A stretch of 64,000 nucleotides of DNA from Nocardiopsis_C rhodophaea (lineage in GTDB: Bacteria; Actinomycetota; Actinomycetes; Streptosporangiales; Streptosporangiaceae), in assembly GCF_039530945.1 (NCBI RefSeq), contig NZ_BAAAPC010000003.1, positions 62,001 to 126,000 of the forward strand, written 5' to 3'. Position 1 is the stretch's first letter. Each line of letters begins with the position of its first letter. Position numbers and translations under genes: made by a program. Positions 23,694 to 32,359 of the stretch are shown one piece after another. Under the pieces are notes generated by a model. The model was not told the DNA's origin. It did not search any database and saw nothing but the letters and a program-made list of their open reading frames with translations.

Positions 23694-25256
23694 TCAGCCG
23701 CGCCCCCGGCGGCGCAGTGCGTCGCGCAGCACCTCCCGGTCGTCGAAGGGCAGCACCCGGCCTGCGACGTACTGGCCGCGCTCGTGGCCCTTGCCCGCGA
23801 TGACGACCGTGTCGCCCGGTGCCGCTCGCCCCACCGCTGTCTCGATGGCGGTGGCGCGGTCGGGTTCGACCGTGACCCGGGCGCGCTGTTCCTCGGGGAC
23901 TTTGACGACGCCCTCCAGCATGCTCTGCACAATCGTGATCGGATCTTCACTGCGTGGGTTGTCGTCGGTGAAGATGACGGCGTCGGCGAGCCGGACGGCG
24001 GCCTCCCCCATCAGCGGACGCTTGGCGCGGTCCCGGTCGCCCCCGCAGCCCACGACCATGGTGAGGCGGCCCTCGGTGATGTCGCGCAGCGAGCTGAGCA
24101 CGGCCTCGATCGCCCCGGGCTTGTGCGAGTAGTCGACCAGCGCGGTGAAGTCCTGCCCCTCGTCGACGGGCTCCATGCGCCCGGGCACGCCCCCCGCGGC
24201 GGCGACACCCTCGACCGCGGTGTCCATGGGGATACCGGCCTCGATGAGGCCGACGATGGCGGCCATGGCGTTGGAGACGTTGAACGGGCCGGGCAGCCGG
24301 ACCGAGGCGTCGGCCTCCATTCCGCCCGGCCCGGCGAGGCGGAAAACGCTGCCGCCGGCGGTGAGCCGCACGTCGACCGCGCGCCAGTCGGCCTCGGGGT
24401 CGCCCGCGGAGGAGAACGTGGTCACCGGGATGGCGCCGCGGGCGTTCACCATGTCGACGAGCGCCCGGCCGAACTTGTCGTCGCGGTTGACCACGGCCAC
24501 CTTGCAGAACTCCGGCGTGAAGAGCCGCGCCTTGGTGTCGAAGTAGTCGCGCAGGTCGCTGTGGAAGTCCAGGTGGTCCTGGGAGAGGTTGGTGAAGATC
24601 GCGACGTCGTACTCGGTGCCGCCGACGCGGCCCAAGGCCAGGGCGTGGCTGGAGACCTCCATCGCGGCGGCCGAGACGCCGTGCTCGCGCATGACGGCGA
24701 ACAGGCCGTGGAGGTCGGTGGCCTCGGGGGTGGTCAGCGACGAGTCCACGCGCTCGTCGCCGACGCGCATCTCGACGGTACCGACCAGGCCCGTGTGGTG
24801 TCCGGCGGCGCGCAGCCCGGACTCCACCAGGTAGGTGACCGTGGTCTTGCCGCTGGTGCCGGTGGTCCCGATGAGCAGCAGCTCCTCGGCGGCGTTCCCG
24901 TACACCCAAGACGCCACCTCGCCGAGGCGGGCGCGCGGATCGGCTACGGACAGCACGGGCAGCCCCGTCTGTCCGGCACGCTCCGCACCGGAGGGATCGG
25001 TGAGGATCGCCACCGCACCGGACGCTGCGGCCTGCGCGGCGAACTCCGCCCCGTGTCTGCTCAGGCCGGGCAGCGCGGCGTAGACATCGCCGGAGCGCAC
25101 GCTGCGCGAGTCGTGGGTGATCCCGGTGACCGTCGTCTCGGTCACATCGGAGTGCGCGTGGTCGGAGGGACTGGCGAGCGCGTCCGGGCCCAGCAGGCGG
25201 ACGAGGTCGGACAGCGGACGGAGATGGTTTCGTTCAGGTCGCATTACCGGTGGCAC
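23694..25256 (-). CDS. murE: UDP-MurNAc-tripeptide synthetase (meso-DAP adding)
   Basis: 520 aa, cytoplasmic Mur ligase. The ATP loop is GTTGTSGKTTVTYL (about 119-132). The DNPR motif (in FTDDNPRSEDP, near 435) indicates meso-diaminopimelate as substrate. Starts are GTG 25256 or ATG 25244. No ribosome site precedes either, but a -10-like TAACCT (25263-25268) ends six bases before the GTG, so the mRNA may be leaderless. A TGTGATCACA palindrome lies just upstream at 25274-25283. It follows ftsI by 130 bp. Confidence 0.95.
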   Translation of the reverse strand: MPPVMRPERNHLRPLSDLVRLLGPDALASPSDHAHSDVTETTVTGITHDSRSVRSGDVYAALPGLSRHGAEFAAQAAASGAVAILTDPSGAERAGQTGLPVLSVADPRARLGEVASWVYGNAAEELLLIGTTGTSGKTTVTYLVESGLRAAGHHTGLVGTVEMRVGDERVDSSLTTPEATDLHGLFAVMREHGVSAAAMEVSSHALALGRVGGTEYDVAIFTNLSQDHLDFHSDLRDYFDTKARLFTPEFCKVAVVNRDDKFGRALVDMVNARGAIPVTTFSSAGDPEADWRAVDVRLTAGGSVFRLAGPGGMEADASVRLPGPFNVSNAMAAIVGLIEAGIPMDTAVEGVAAAGGVPGRMEPVDEGQDFTALVDYSHKPGAIEAVLSSLRDITEGRLTMVVGCGGDRDRAKRPLMGEAAVRLADAVIFTDDNPRSEDPITIVQSMLEGVVKVPEEQRARVTVEPDRATAIETAVGRAAPGDTVVIAGKGHERGQYVAGRVLPFDDREVLRDALRRRGRG

Positions 25257-25262
25257 GTCGTG

Positions 25263-25283
25263 AGGTTATCGGCTGTGATCACA
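25263..25283 (-). promoter_or_regulatory. Candidate leaderless murE promoter and palindrome
   Basis: On the minus strand TGTGATCACA (25274-25283) precedes the -10-like TAACCT (25263-25268). Transcription would be predicted to begin at the GTG start (25256). No good -35 is seen, so activation through the palindrome is possible. Confidence 0.3.
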
Positions 25284-25386
25284 AGGGGGATAATCAAACA
25301 ATGGCACATGGGCGGGCCTGGGGGCGGGCGACGCCGCGGACCGTGGCCGGAGTCTCAGGCACGCACCGCCGGCCGCGCGCTGGCGG

Positions 25387-27363
25387 CTACTCGTCCTCCA
25401 TGAGCCGGATGTTCGGCGCTTCGGTGCCGGTCGGCTCGATCTTCAGGGACTTCAGCCCGAAGGACATGACGTCGGCGAAGACCGGTGCGGCGGCCTTTCC
25501 GGCGTAGTACTCCTTCTTGGGGTTGTGCAGCACGACCTGGACGATGAGCTGCGGGTCGTCGGCGGGGGCGAAGCCGACGAACGACGAAGTGTGGCCGCCG
25601 CCCTTGTAGCTGCCGGTTTCCGGGTTGACCCGGTTGGCGGTGCCCGTCTTCCCGGCCACCCGGTAGCCGGGGACCTGGGCCGCGGTCGCGGTGCCCTCGT
25701 CGCCGGTGACCGCCTCCAGCATGAGCTTGAGCTCATCAGCCGTGGCCTTGCTGATGATGCGCTCCTTCTTGTGCTCGGGGGCCGGGGTGAACTCGCCCTC
25801 CTTGTCAACGGTCCCGGCGAGCACGTGCGGCTCGACGCGGACGCCGTCGTTGGCGACCGTGGCGTACACGCTTGCCATCTGCATGGCGTTGACCGAGAGG
25901 CCCTGACCGAACGAGATCGACGGCAGCTGCGTCCCCCACCAGTCCTCGGGCTCGGTGAGGATGCCGGCGTTCTCGCCGGGCAGGTCCAGCCCGGTGGGCT
26001 GACCGAACCCGAACTTCCTGAGGTAGTCGTACATCCTCTGCTTGCCCAGCTGCTCGCCCACCTGGATAGTGCCGACGTTGCTGGACTTGGCAAGGATTCC
26101 GCTGAGCGTCATCCGCTCGGTGTCGTGGAAGTGGTCGTCCTTGAAGGTGCGGTCGTAGCGCTGGATGGAGTAGGGCACGGTGTAGACGGTGTCGGGCGTG
26201 GTGAGCCCCTCCTCCAGCGCTCCGGCGACGGTGATGACCTTGTTGGTGCTGCCGGGCTCGAAGGCCTCGGCCACAGCGCCGTTGAGCCGCTCCTCGGCGG
26301 TCGTGGAGCCGATGTCCTTCGGGGAGTAGGTGGGGTAGTCGGCCATCGCCACGATCTCCCCGTTGGGGCGCATCACGATCACGCTGCCGCCGTCGGCGTT
26401 CAGCTCGTCGGAGCGCGCGGCCAGGGCCTGCTCGGCGTGCCACTGGATGTCCTGGTCGAGGGTGAGGCGCGCGTCCTTGCCGGGGACCGGGTCCTTGGCC
26501 AGGCCGCCGCCCATGGGGATCTGGGTGCCGGACGCGGAGATGTCGACCTGCTGCTTGCCGGCCTCACCGGCGAGGGTGGTGTCGAGCACGGCTTCCAGGC
26601 CCTCGGCCCCCTGGCCCGCGGCGTTGGTGAAGCCGATGAGGTCGGCGGCCCCGGTCTCGTCGGGATAGACGCGCTTGTAGTCGACCAGGGCGCCCAGGCC
26701 CTGGAACTCGCGCTTGGCCAGGTCCTTCCACTCCTTGGGCGCGACGTTCTTCTCGATTACCTGGTAGCGGCTGGGTGTGGCGTTGACCTTGGCGGCGACC
26801 CGGTCGGCGTCCAGACCGAAGCGCTCGGAGAGTTCGCGGATGAGCTCATCGCGCTCTTTGTCGCGGACCTCGGTGGGATCGACGAAGACGAGGCGGGACT
26901 CCACCGACATCGCGAAGGACTTGCCGTTGACGTCGGTGATCGCGCCGCGGGTGGTCGGGATGTCGATAGTGGTCCGCCGTTGCTCTGCGGCGGCCGCGGC
27001 GTACCCATCGGCCTCGATGCCCTGGATCTGCACCAGCCGCCCGGCGAACACCAGCATGATGACGACCATCATGACCAGCGAGACCTTGATCCGCCGCTGC
27101 GGATTGACCAGGCGGAACCGGCTGCGCGGGGGCGCGGCGGGGCCGCTGGGGCCGCCCCCTCTCCCTGGCCGCGCGGAGGCGGCGGTTCGGGCCGGGCGGG
27201 GACGGGCCGGAGTCTGGCGGGTGGGGCGCCGCGGCGGCTGCCCGGTGCCGGAGGAACGGGGGCGCCCCTGTCGGCCGCCCTGGGGAGCGGAGCCACGGCC
27301 GGACCGCCCCGAGGGGGAGGGGCGGCGGGGATCGCGGGACCGCCCGTCACGCGATGGACTCAA
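25387..27363 (-). CDS. ftsI: Division transpeptidase FtsI (PBP3, class B PBP)
   Basis: 658 aa from TTG 27363, which has AGGAG six bases upstream; the nearby ATG is out of frame. The Arg/Pro/Gly-rich cytoplasmic N-terminus (about 1-85) leads to one transmembrane helix (about 92-110), a dimerisation domain, and the transpeptidase domain. Active-site motifs are SxxK as STNK at 372-375, SxN as SSN near 424, and KTG at 572-574. It cross-links septal peptidoglycan with FtsW. Order rsmH-ftsL-ftsI-murE is canonical. Confidence 0.97.
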   Translation of the reverse strand: MSPSRDGRSRDPRRPSPSGRSGRGSAPQGGRQGRPRSSGTGQPPRRPTRQTPARPRPARTAASARPGRGGGPSGPAAPPRSRFRLVNPQRRIKVSLVMMVVIMLVFAGRLVQIQGIEADGYAAAAAEQRRTTIDIPTTRGAITDVNGKSFAMSVESRLVFVDPTEVRDKERDELIRELSERFGLDADRVAAKVNATPSRYQVIEKNVAPKEWKDLAKREFQGLGALVDYKRVYPDETGAADLIGFTNAAGQGAEGLEAVLDTTLAGEAGKQQVDISASGTQIPMGGGLAKDPVPGKDARLTLDQDIQWHAEQALAARSDELNADGGSVIVMRPNGEIVAMADYPTYSPKDIGSTTAEERLNGAVAEAFEPGSTNKVITVAGALEEGLTTPDTVYTVPYSIQRYDRTFKDDHFHDTERMTLSGILAKSSNVGTIQVGEQLGKQRMYDYLRKFGFGQPTGLDLPGENAGILTEPEDWWGTQLPSISFGQGLSVNAMQMASVYATVANDGVRVEPHVLAGTVDKEGEFTPAPEHKKERIISKATADELKLMLEAVTGDEGTATAAQVPGYRVAGKTGTANRVNPETGSYKGGGHTSSFVGFAPADDPQLIVQVVLHNPKKEYYAGKAAAPVFADVMSFGLKSLKIEPTGTEAPNIRLMEDE

Positions 27364-27415
27364 CCATGGCTCCTAGCGGTCGGTCTTCTCCTCCCGGCGC
27401 CCGGACGGAGCCCGG

Positions 27416-27892
27416 TCACGGGGTGCCCGCTTCGGGCTCGCCGTCGATCGTTCCCGTACGCAGATCGATGAACAGCGGCCCGTCGCCGGGCTCCATACCC
27501 ATCGCCTTCGCCTCTGATGCGATCCGGTCGGGTGCCTCCAGGGCGACGACCTCTTCCTGCAGGGCCTCCTTCTCGTAGGAGAGGTCGCGGTTGTCCTGCT
27601 CCAGGCTGGTGATGGCGAACGCGTCCTCGATCAGCACGGTGCGCAGCGCGAGCAGGCTGATCATCGCGCCGCCGAGCAGTCCGAGCACAAGCAGCACGAA
27701 GGGCATGCGGGGCGCGCGCGGGGCCGGCTGGCGCCGGGGCGCGGGAGCGCGCTTGGCGGCGGGGCGCGGCGGTGCGGTGCGCGTGGTGCCCGAACCGCGC
27801 GCGGGCTCGTACGGGCGCCTACGATCGGGGCTGTCGGTGGCCGGGCGGGAGCGCGTGTGGCCCCGAGGTCGGCGCTCGGTCGTGGTGCTCAT
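27416..27892 (-). CDS. ftsL: FtsL-like septum protein
   Basis: 158 aa. A basic, Pro/Arg-rich cytoplasmic N-terminus (about 1-60) is followed by one transmembrane helix (about 62-85) and a periplasmic coiled coil (about 90-125; SLEQDNRDLSYEKEALQEEV). A short tail follows. This is the size and layout of actinobacterial FtsL, which pairs with FtsB/DivIC and FtsQ to activate FtsW-FtsI. Sequence conservation is low in this family, so the call leans on topology and its position between rsmH (22 bp away) and ftsI. Confidence 0.85.
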   Translation of the reverse strand: MSTTTERRPRGHTRSRPATDSPDRRRPYEPARGSGTTRTAPPRPAAKRAPAPRRQPAPRAPRMPFVLLVLGLLGGAMISLLALRTVLIEDAFAITSLEQDNRDLSYEKEALQEEVVALEAPDRIASEAKAMGMEPGDGPLFIDLRTGTIDGEPEAGTP

Positions 27893-27913
27893 GAGTGTGT
27901 TCCGCCTCCCCGA

Positions 27914-28906
27914 TCACTTCCGTGGTGCTCTGACCCGTTCGGCGGCCCGGAGCCGGGCCGATGCCGCACGGGGGTTGCGTTCGTTCTCCTCGTCGGAGGG
28001 CTGTTCGGCCCCTCGGGTGAGGAGCCGGAGTTCGGGCTGGGCTTCGGGGAGGGGAACGGGCAGGTCGGGCGGGGTGGTATCGGTGGCGAGCGAGGCCAGG
28101 GTGCGCTTGGTGAGCCGGTCCTCCAGGGAGTGGTAGGACAGCACGGCGATGCGCCCGCCGATGGCCAGCCGGCCGATGGCGGCCGGCAGCGTGCGCTCCA
28201 AAATGGTCAGCTCGGCGTTGACCTCGATGCGCAGCGCCTGGAAGGTGCGCTTGGCGGGGTTGCCGCCGGTGCGCCGGGTGGCGGCGGGAATGGCCTCGCG
28301 TACGAGCTCGGCCAGCAGGCGCGTAGTGTCGATACCCCGCTTGGCGCGTTCGCGCACGATCGCCTGGGCGACGCGTGCGGCGAAGCGCTCCTCGCCGTAG
28401 TCGCGCAGGATACGGGTGAGCTCGGCGGCGGAGTAGGTGTTGACGACGTCGGCGGCGGTGAGGTCCTGTGTGCGGTCCATCCGCATGTCGAGGGGCGCCT
28501 CGTAGGAGTAGGCGAAGCCGCGCTCGGCCTCGTCCAGCTGGGGTGAGGAGACGCCCAGGTCCAGCAGGATGCCCTGGACTTCGTCGATGCCGAGGTCGTC
28601 GAGGACGCGGGGGATGTCGTCGTACTCGGCGTGGGCGAAGTCGACGCGGTCGGCGAACGGCGTGAGGCGCTGGCGGCTGCGGCGCAGTGCGGTGGTGTCG
28701 CGGTCGATGCCGACCAGCCGCAGCTCGGGGTGGGCGGTGAGCATCGCTTCGGCGTGGCCGCCGAGGCCCAGCGTCCCGTCGACGAAGACCGCCCCCGGGC
28801 GCGTCAGCGCCGGGGAGAGCAGGTCGACGATCCGATCGAGCATGACCGGAATATGCGCCGCCTCGGTGTCTCCCGATGCGTCTCCCACCGTGTCCCCCAT
28901 GAGCAC
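27914..28906 (-). CDS. rsmH: 16S rRNA (cytosine-1402-N4) methyltransferase
   Basis: 330 aa. The SAM-binding motif FVDGTLGLGGHAEAML lies near 38-53, preceded by HIPVMLDRIVDLL. ILLDLGVSSPQLDEAERGF is near 110 and ALRIEVNAEL near 236. It methylates C1402 in the P site of 16S rRNA. Starts GTG 28906 and ATG 28900 both follow a G-rich site (AGGGGGG); the ATG spacing is about ten bases. It is the second gene of the dcw cluster, 238 bp downstream of mraZ. Confidence 0.96.
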   Translation of the reverse strand: MLMGDTVGDASGDTEAAHIPVMLDRIVDLLSPALTRPGAVFVDGTLGLGGHAEAMLTAHPELRLVGIDRDTTALRRSRQRLTPFADRVDFAHAEYDDIPRVLDDLGIDEVQGILLDLGVSSPQLDEAERGFAYSYEAPLDMRMDRTQDLTAADVVNTYSAAELTRILRDYGEERFAARVAQAIVRERAKRGIDTTRLLAELVREAIPAATRRTGGNPAKRTFQALRIEVNAELTILERTLPAAIGRLAIGGRIAVLSYHSLEDRLTKRTLASLATDTTPPDLPVPLPEAQPELRLLTRGAEQPSDEENERNPRAASARLRAAERVRAPRK

Positions 28907-29144
28907 AGTGCCCCCCTAGTTATCGTCTTCGATTCGCTCGCGGTCGTTCCCCCGGACCCGCGACCGCCCGGACCGGCCTCCAGACGCGTCCCAAACGTCG
29001 CCCACCTGGCACCGGGGAAGCTGTGTCAGCTGGTACCTGGTCGCGTCTGAAGGCCCTGGATCCGGACAGGACACTTGACGGTGGTGGCCTCGCGCTCCTC
29101 CGCGCCCGACGACCGAAGCCGTCGCCGCGGTGCCGCCACGTCAC

Positions 29145-29573
29145 TCACACCCCCGGCAACACCTCCTCCGACAGATCCGCGAATGCCTGCTCCTGTTCGG
29201 CCTCGTAATCGGCCCAGGCGCGCGCGTCCCAGATCTCCAGGCGCGTGTTGGCTCCGATGACGACACAGTCGCGGTCCAAGCCCGCGTAGCCCCGGAGTGC
29301 GGGCGGGATGGTGATCCGACCCTGCTTGTCCGGGATCTCATCGGATGCGCTGGCGAAAAAGACGCGGCTGTAGTCGCGAACCGCCTTGGCGGTGACCGGA
29401 GCCGACCGGAGGGCCTCGGTGATGCGCTGGAACTCCTCCATCGGAAAGACGTAGAGGCAGCGCTCCTGGCCCTTCGTGATCACCAGTCCCCCCGACAGTT
29501 CGTCGCGGTACTTCGCCGGAAGGAACAGTCGCCCCTTCTCGTCGAGGCGTGGCGAGTGGCTGCCGAGAAACAC
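29145..29573 (-). CDS. mraZ: Transcriptional regulator MraZ
   Basis: 142 aa from GTG 29573 with a strong ribosome site (GGGGAGG) upstream; in-frame sequence further upstream overlaps the promoter and boxes and is rejected. Two SpoVT/AbrB-like domains are seen: FLGSHSPRLDEKGRLFLPAK in the first (about 2-22) and SDEIPDKQGRITIPPALR in the second (about 76-93), each with the DxKGR-type motif. MraZ forms ring multimers that bind direct repeats upstream of its own operon and usually repress it. Four such repeats lie at 29613-29648. Confidence 0.96.
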   Translation of the reverse strand: MFLGSHSPRLDEKGRLFLPAKYRDELSGGLVITKGQERCLYVFPMEEFQRITEALRSAPVTAKAVRDYSRVFFASASDEIPDKQGRITIPPALRGYAGLDRDCVVIGANTRLEIWDARAWADYEAEQEQAFADLSEEVLPGV

Positions 29574-29612
29574 CGGAAACCACCTCCCCAGCCCTGCGGG
29601 AGCAGTCTCCTG

Positions 29613-29654
29613 CTCCACGATGCTCCACTCTACTCCACTCTCCCCCACGGTCAA
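29613..29654 (-). promoter_or_regulatory. mraZ promoter overlapped by four MraZ boxes
   Basis: On the minus strand, four direct repeats at exact 10-bp spacing: GTGGGG (29643-29648), GTGGAG (29633-29638), GTGGAG (29623-29628) and GTGGAG (29613-29618). The promoter -35 TTGACC (29649-29654) and -10 TAGAGT (29627-29632) have a 16-bp spacer. Two boxes fill the spacer, one overlaps the -10, and one lies at the expected start site. MraZ bound here would block RNA polymerase, consistent with autorepression. Confidence 0.85.
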
Positions 29655-29705
29655 CAGAATCACCCGCCGGCAGACGGCGGTTTCGCCGATAAATCCCCAG
29701 TTCAG

Positions 29706-29726
29706 GTGGGGTGGAGGGGAGTGGAG
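29706..29726 (+). promoter_or_regulatory. Second, divergent GTGGAG-box cluster
   Basis: GTGGGG at 29706-29711 overlaps GTGGAG at 29711-29716, and another GTGGAG lies 10 bp further at 29721-29726, on the strand facing the moxR operon. Spacing and sequence match the mraZ boxes. No promoter is clearly placed relative to them. Confidence 0.45.
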
Positions 29727-29865
29727 CGGGCGCGGCGGGCCGTGGCGTGTCCCACCGGACGGACATCCGGACGGCACTGAACCGCTGATCCGTTCTGCTG
29801 TGCATTCCACCGCTTTGCCGTTAGCCTCGGGGGACATCAGCGTGGGGACCGGGGGAAGGTGCGAA

Positions 29866-30861
29866 GTGTCGCTCGACGCGCGATACGACACGAACGGGTT
29901 CGACGGCCGCCCCTCCCACACCGGTGGCGTCCTTGTGGTCGCCGACCGGATCCGCGAGGCGGTCGAGACGGTCATCGAGGGCAAACCCGAGGTCGTCCGG
30001 ATGGCCCTGACCGTGCTGCTGGCCGAAGGCCACCTGCTCATCGAGGACATCCCGGGTGTCGGCAAGACGATGCTGGCCAAGGCGCTCGGGCGGGCCGTGG
30101 ACTGCTCGGTGCAGCGCGTCCAGTTCACCCCCGACCTGCTCCCCAGCGACATCACCGGCGTCAGCGTCTACCACCAGGAGCGCCAGGAGTTCGAGTTCAA
30201 CCCCGGCCCGGTGTTCGCCAACATCGTGCTCGGCGACGAGATCAACCGCGCCTCCCCCAAGACCCAGTCGGCGCTGCTGGAGTGCATGGAGGAGATGCAG
30301 GTCAGCGTCGACGGCGAGACACGTCCGCTGGAGCGGCCGTTCATGGTCATCGCCACCCAGAACCCGACCGACATGGAGGGCACCTATCCCCTGCCCGAGG
30401 CGCAGCGGGACCGCTTCATGGCGCGCATCGCGGTGGGCTACCCGACCCCGCAGGCCGAGCTGGACATGATCGACACCCATGGTGCGCTCTCGCCGCTGGA
30501 CGGCCTCGCCCCGGTGGCCGACACCGCCGAGATCCGGGCCATGGTCGCCCACGTGCAGACCATCCACGTCGCCCCGGGCATCCGGCGCTACGCGGTCGAC
30601 CTGGTCTCGGCCACCCGCACCGCCCCGGAACTCCGGCTTGGCGCCTCCCCGCGGGCCACCCTCCACCTCGTCCGAGCGGCCCGCGCCTACGCGGCCCTGG
30701 AGGGGCGCGCCTACGTCGTCCCCGACGACATCCAGGCGCTGGCGGTGCCCGTGCTCGCCCACCGGCTCCTGCTCTCCCCCGAGGCGCACATGGAGCGCCG
30801 CACCACCGAGCACATCGTCTCCGACCTGGTCGCCCGGATGCCGATCCCCGGGCCCAGATAG
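29866..30861 (+). CDS. moxR: MoxR-family AAA+ ATPase
   Basis: 331 aa from GTG 29866 (GGGGAAGG upstream). Walker A is GVGKT (64-68), Walker B IVLGDEINRASPKTQ (about 122-136), and sensor 1 ATQNP follows near 165. MoxR ATPases act as chaperones that mature partner complexes, often with VWA or DUF58 proteins; here DUF58 and transglutaminase genes follow. It diverges from mraZ. Its substrate is unknown. Confidence 0.93.
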   Translation: MSLDARYDTNGFDGRPSHTGGVLVVADRIREAVETVIEGKPEVVRMALTVLLAEGHLLIEDIPGVGKTMLAKALGRAVDCSVQRVQFTPDLLPSDITGVSVYHQERQEFEFNPGPVFANIVLGDEINRASPKTQSALLECMEEMQVSVDGETRPLERPFMVIATQNPTDMEGTYPLPEAQRDRFMARIAVGYPTPQAELDMIDTHGALSPLDGLAPVADTAEIRAMVAHVQTIHVAPGIRRYAVDLVSATRTAPELRLGASPRATLHLVRAARAYAALEGRAYVVPDDIQALAVPVLAHRLLLSPEAHMERRTTEHIVSDLVARMPIPGPR

Positions 30862-30883
30862 AACCGGTGTCCTCCAGCAGATC

Positions 30884-30917
30884 CCTCCGGTCCGGCGGCC
30901 CGCCGCCGGACCGGAGG
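30884..30917 (+). terminator. Perfect 15-bp hairpin after moxR
   Basis: 30884-30898 pairs with 30903-30917 around a CCCG loop, starting 23 bp past the moxR stop. There is no U tract. It could reduce transcription into the DUF58 gene or protect the moxR 3' end. Confidence 0.55.
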
Positions 30918-31058
30918 CGTTCCCGCGTCCGGGACGCGCGCACTTCCCCCACAAACACCCACCAACAGGGCGGATACGCTCCGACCCTCGGCCCCCCAGG
31001 CCACCGGACCGGCGCATCCGGGCCAGGCCGACGCCCCGGACGCGGGAAGATGGCACCT

Positions 31059-31121
31059 ATGAGCATCCCGGAGGCGACCGAACCCGACACGCAGCCGCCG
31101 TCCCGACCGGCCGGGAGATGA
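31059..31121 (+). CDS. Possible 20-codon leader ORF before the DUF58 gene
   Basis: ATG 31059 has GGAAG ten bases upstream; the frame is Pro/Thr-rich (MSIPEATEPDTQPPSRPAGR) and ends with TGA at 31119-31121. That stop overlaps an in-frame ATG (31118) of the DUF58 gene as ATGA. It could act by translational coupling. There is no evidence of a functional peptide, and chance occurrence is possible. Confidence 0.25.
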   Translation: MSIPEATEPDTQPPSRPAGR

Positions 31122-31126
31122 GGCCC

Positions 31127-32359
31127 GTGCGCGCCTTCACCACCCGCGGCCTGTCCCTCCTGTGCGCTGGCGCGGCCCTGCTGGTCGGCGGGCTGGCGCT
31201 CGGCCAGCGCGACGTCGTCGGACTCGGTGTGCTGGTGTTCGCCGTTCCCCTGCTCTCCCTGGCGGCACTGGCCGGTTCCCCCCGCAGACTCACACACAGC
31301 CGCACGCTGCAACCCGAGCGCGTGACGGCGGGCAACGACGCCCGCGTCCTCATCCAGGTGGGGAACGCCTCCCCCAGGCGGGCGGTCGCCGGGGCGCTGG
31401 CCGAGGAGACGCTGCCCAACCTCCCCGACGACGCGCCGCGATTCGCTCTCGGCTACCTGCGGCCGGGGGCCACCCGCGACCTCTCCTACCGCGTCCGTCC
31501 TCCCGTGCGCGGCGGGTACCCGATCGGCCCACTGCGGCTGACGCTCGACGACCCCCTGGGCTGCGTACGAATGCGGCGCACCCTCGGGACGCACGTGTCC
31601 CTGCTGGTGACGCCGCCGGTGGTGGCCCTGCCCCGGATGTGGCCGATGGGCGGGGCCACCGACTCCGGGGAAAGCAGCACCAGATTCGTGACCGGCGTCG
31701 GCGAGGACGACCAGGTCCCGCGTGCCTACCGCTACGGCGACGACCTGCGCCGGGTCCACTGGCGCAGCACAGCCCGGGTCGGCGAGCTCATGGTGCGCCG
31801 CGAGGAGCACCGGCTCGGCGACCACAGCGCGATCCTGCTGGACACGCGGGACAGCGCGCACGCGGGCGAGGGGGCGGGCTCCTCACTGGAGACGGCGGTC
31901 AGCGCGGCCGCGTCGATCGCACTGCACTTCATCGGCCGCCGCCAGGACGTGCGCCTGCTCACCGACGAGCGGGAGGTTCCCGGCGGAGGCGGAGACACGG
32001 TGCTGGACGCGCTCGCCCTGACGCCCACCTCCCCGGCCGTCCGGCTAGGTCGCGGCGTCGACCTGGTCGCCGGTTCCCCGGTCGCGGGCACCGGCCTGTG
32101 CGTCGCGATCCTCGGTGCCCTCACCGACGGCGACCTCACCGCCCTCGCCCGCGTGGGATCCGCCCACAGCCACCGCCGCGTCGCCGTTCTCTGCGCCACG
32201 GCGGCCTGGCCCTCCCCCGGCGCCCTCGACACAGCGAGCGACGCGCTCTCCCGTACGGGATGGCTCGTGTACCGGATCGACACCGCGGAGGACCTGCTCG
32301 GCCACAGCGTTCCCACCCGCGTGCCGAACGACTGCGCGCGGGGAGGTGCGGCGCGGTGA
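31127..32359 (+). CDS. DUF58-domain membrane protein
   Basis: 410 aa from GTG 31127, with GGGAG about nine bases upstream; ATG 31118 lies too close to that site but is possible by coupling. Two N-terminal transmembrane helices (about 6-50) are followed by an extended region and the DUF58 domain (about 190-260) with its signature RAYRYGDDLRRVHWRSTAR and then RREEH. A von Willebrand-like alpha/beta segment follows. DUF58 proteins are partners of MoxR ATPases and transglutaminase proteins. The stop overlaps the next start (GTGA). Confidence 0.9.
   Translation: MRAFTTRGLSLLCAGAALLVGGLALGQRDVVGLGVLVFAVPLLSLAALAGSPRRLTHSRTLQPERVTAGNDARVLIQVGNASPRRAVAGALAEETLPNLPDDAPRFALGYLRPGATRDLSYRVRPPVRGGYPIGPLRLTLDDPLGCVRMRRTLGTHVSLLVTPPVVALPRMWPMGGATDSGESSTRFVTGVGEDDQVPRAYRYGDDLRRVHWRSTARVGELMVRREEHRLGDHSAILLDTRDSAHAGEGAGSSLETAVSAAASIALHFIGRRQDVRLLTDEREVPGGGGDTVLDALALTPTSPAVRLGRGVDLVAGSPVAGTGLCVAILGALTDGDLTALARVGSAHSHRRVAVLCATAAWPSPGALDTASDALSRTGWLVYRIDTAEDLLGHSVPTRVPNDCARGGAAR

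Noticed and set aside
29145..30155. Extension of mraZ upstream to about 336 codons
   Set aside because: It would run through the promoter, the four boxes and the moxR start; GTG 29573 has a strong SD and a normal MraZ start.
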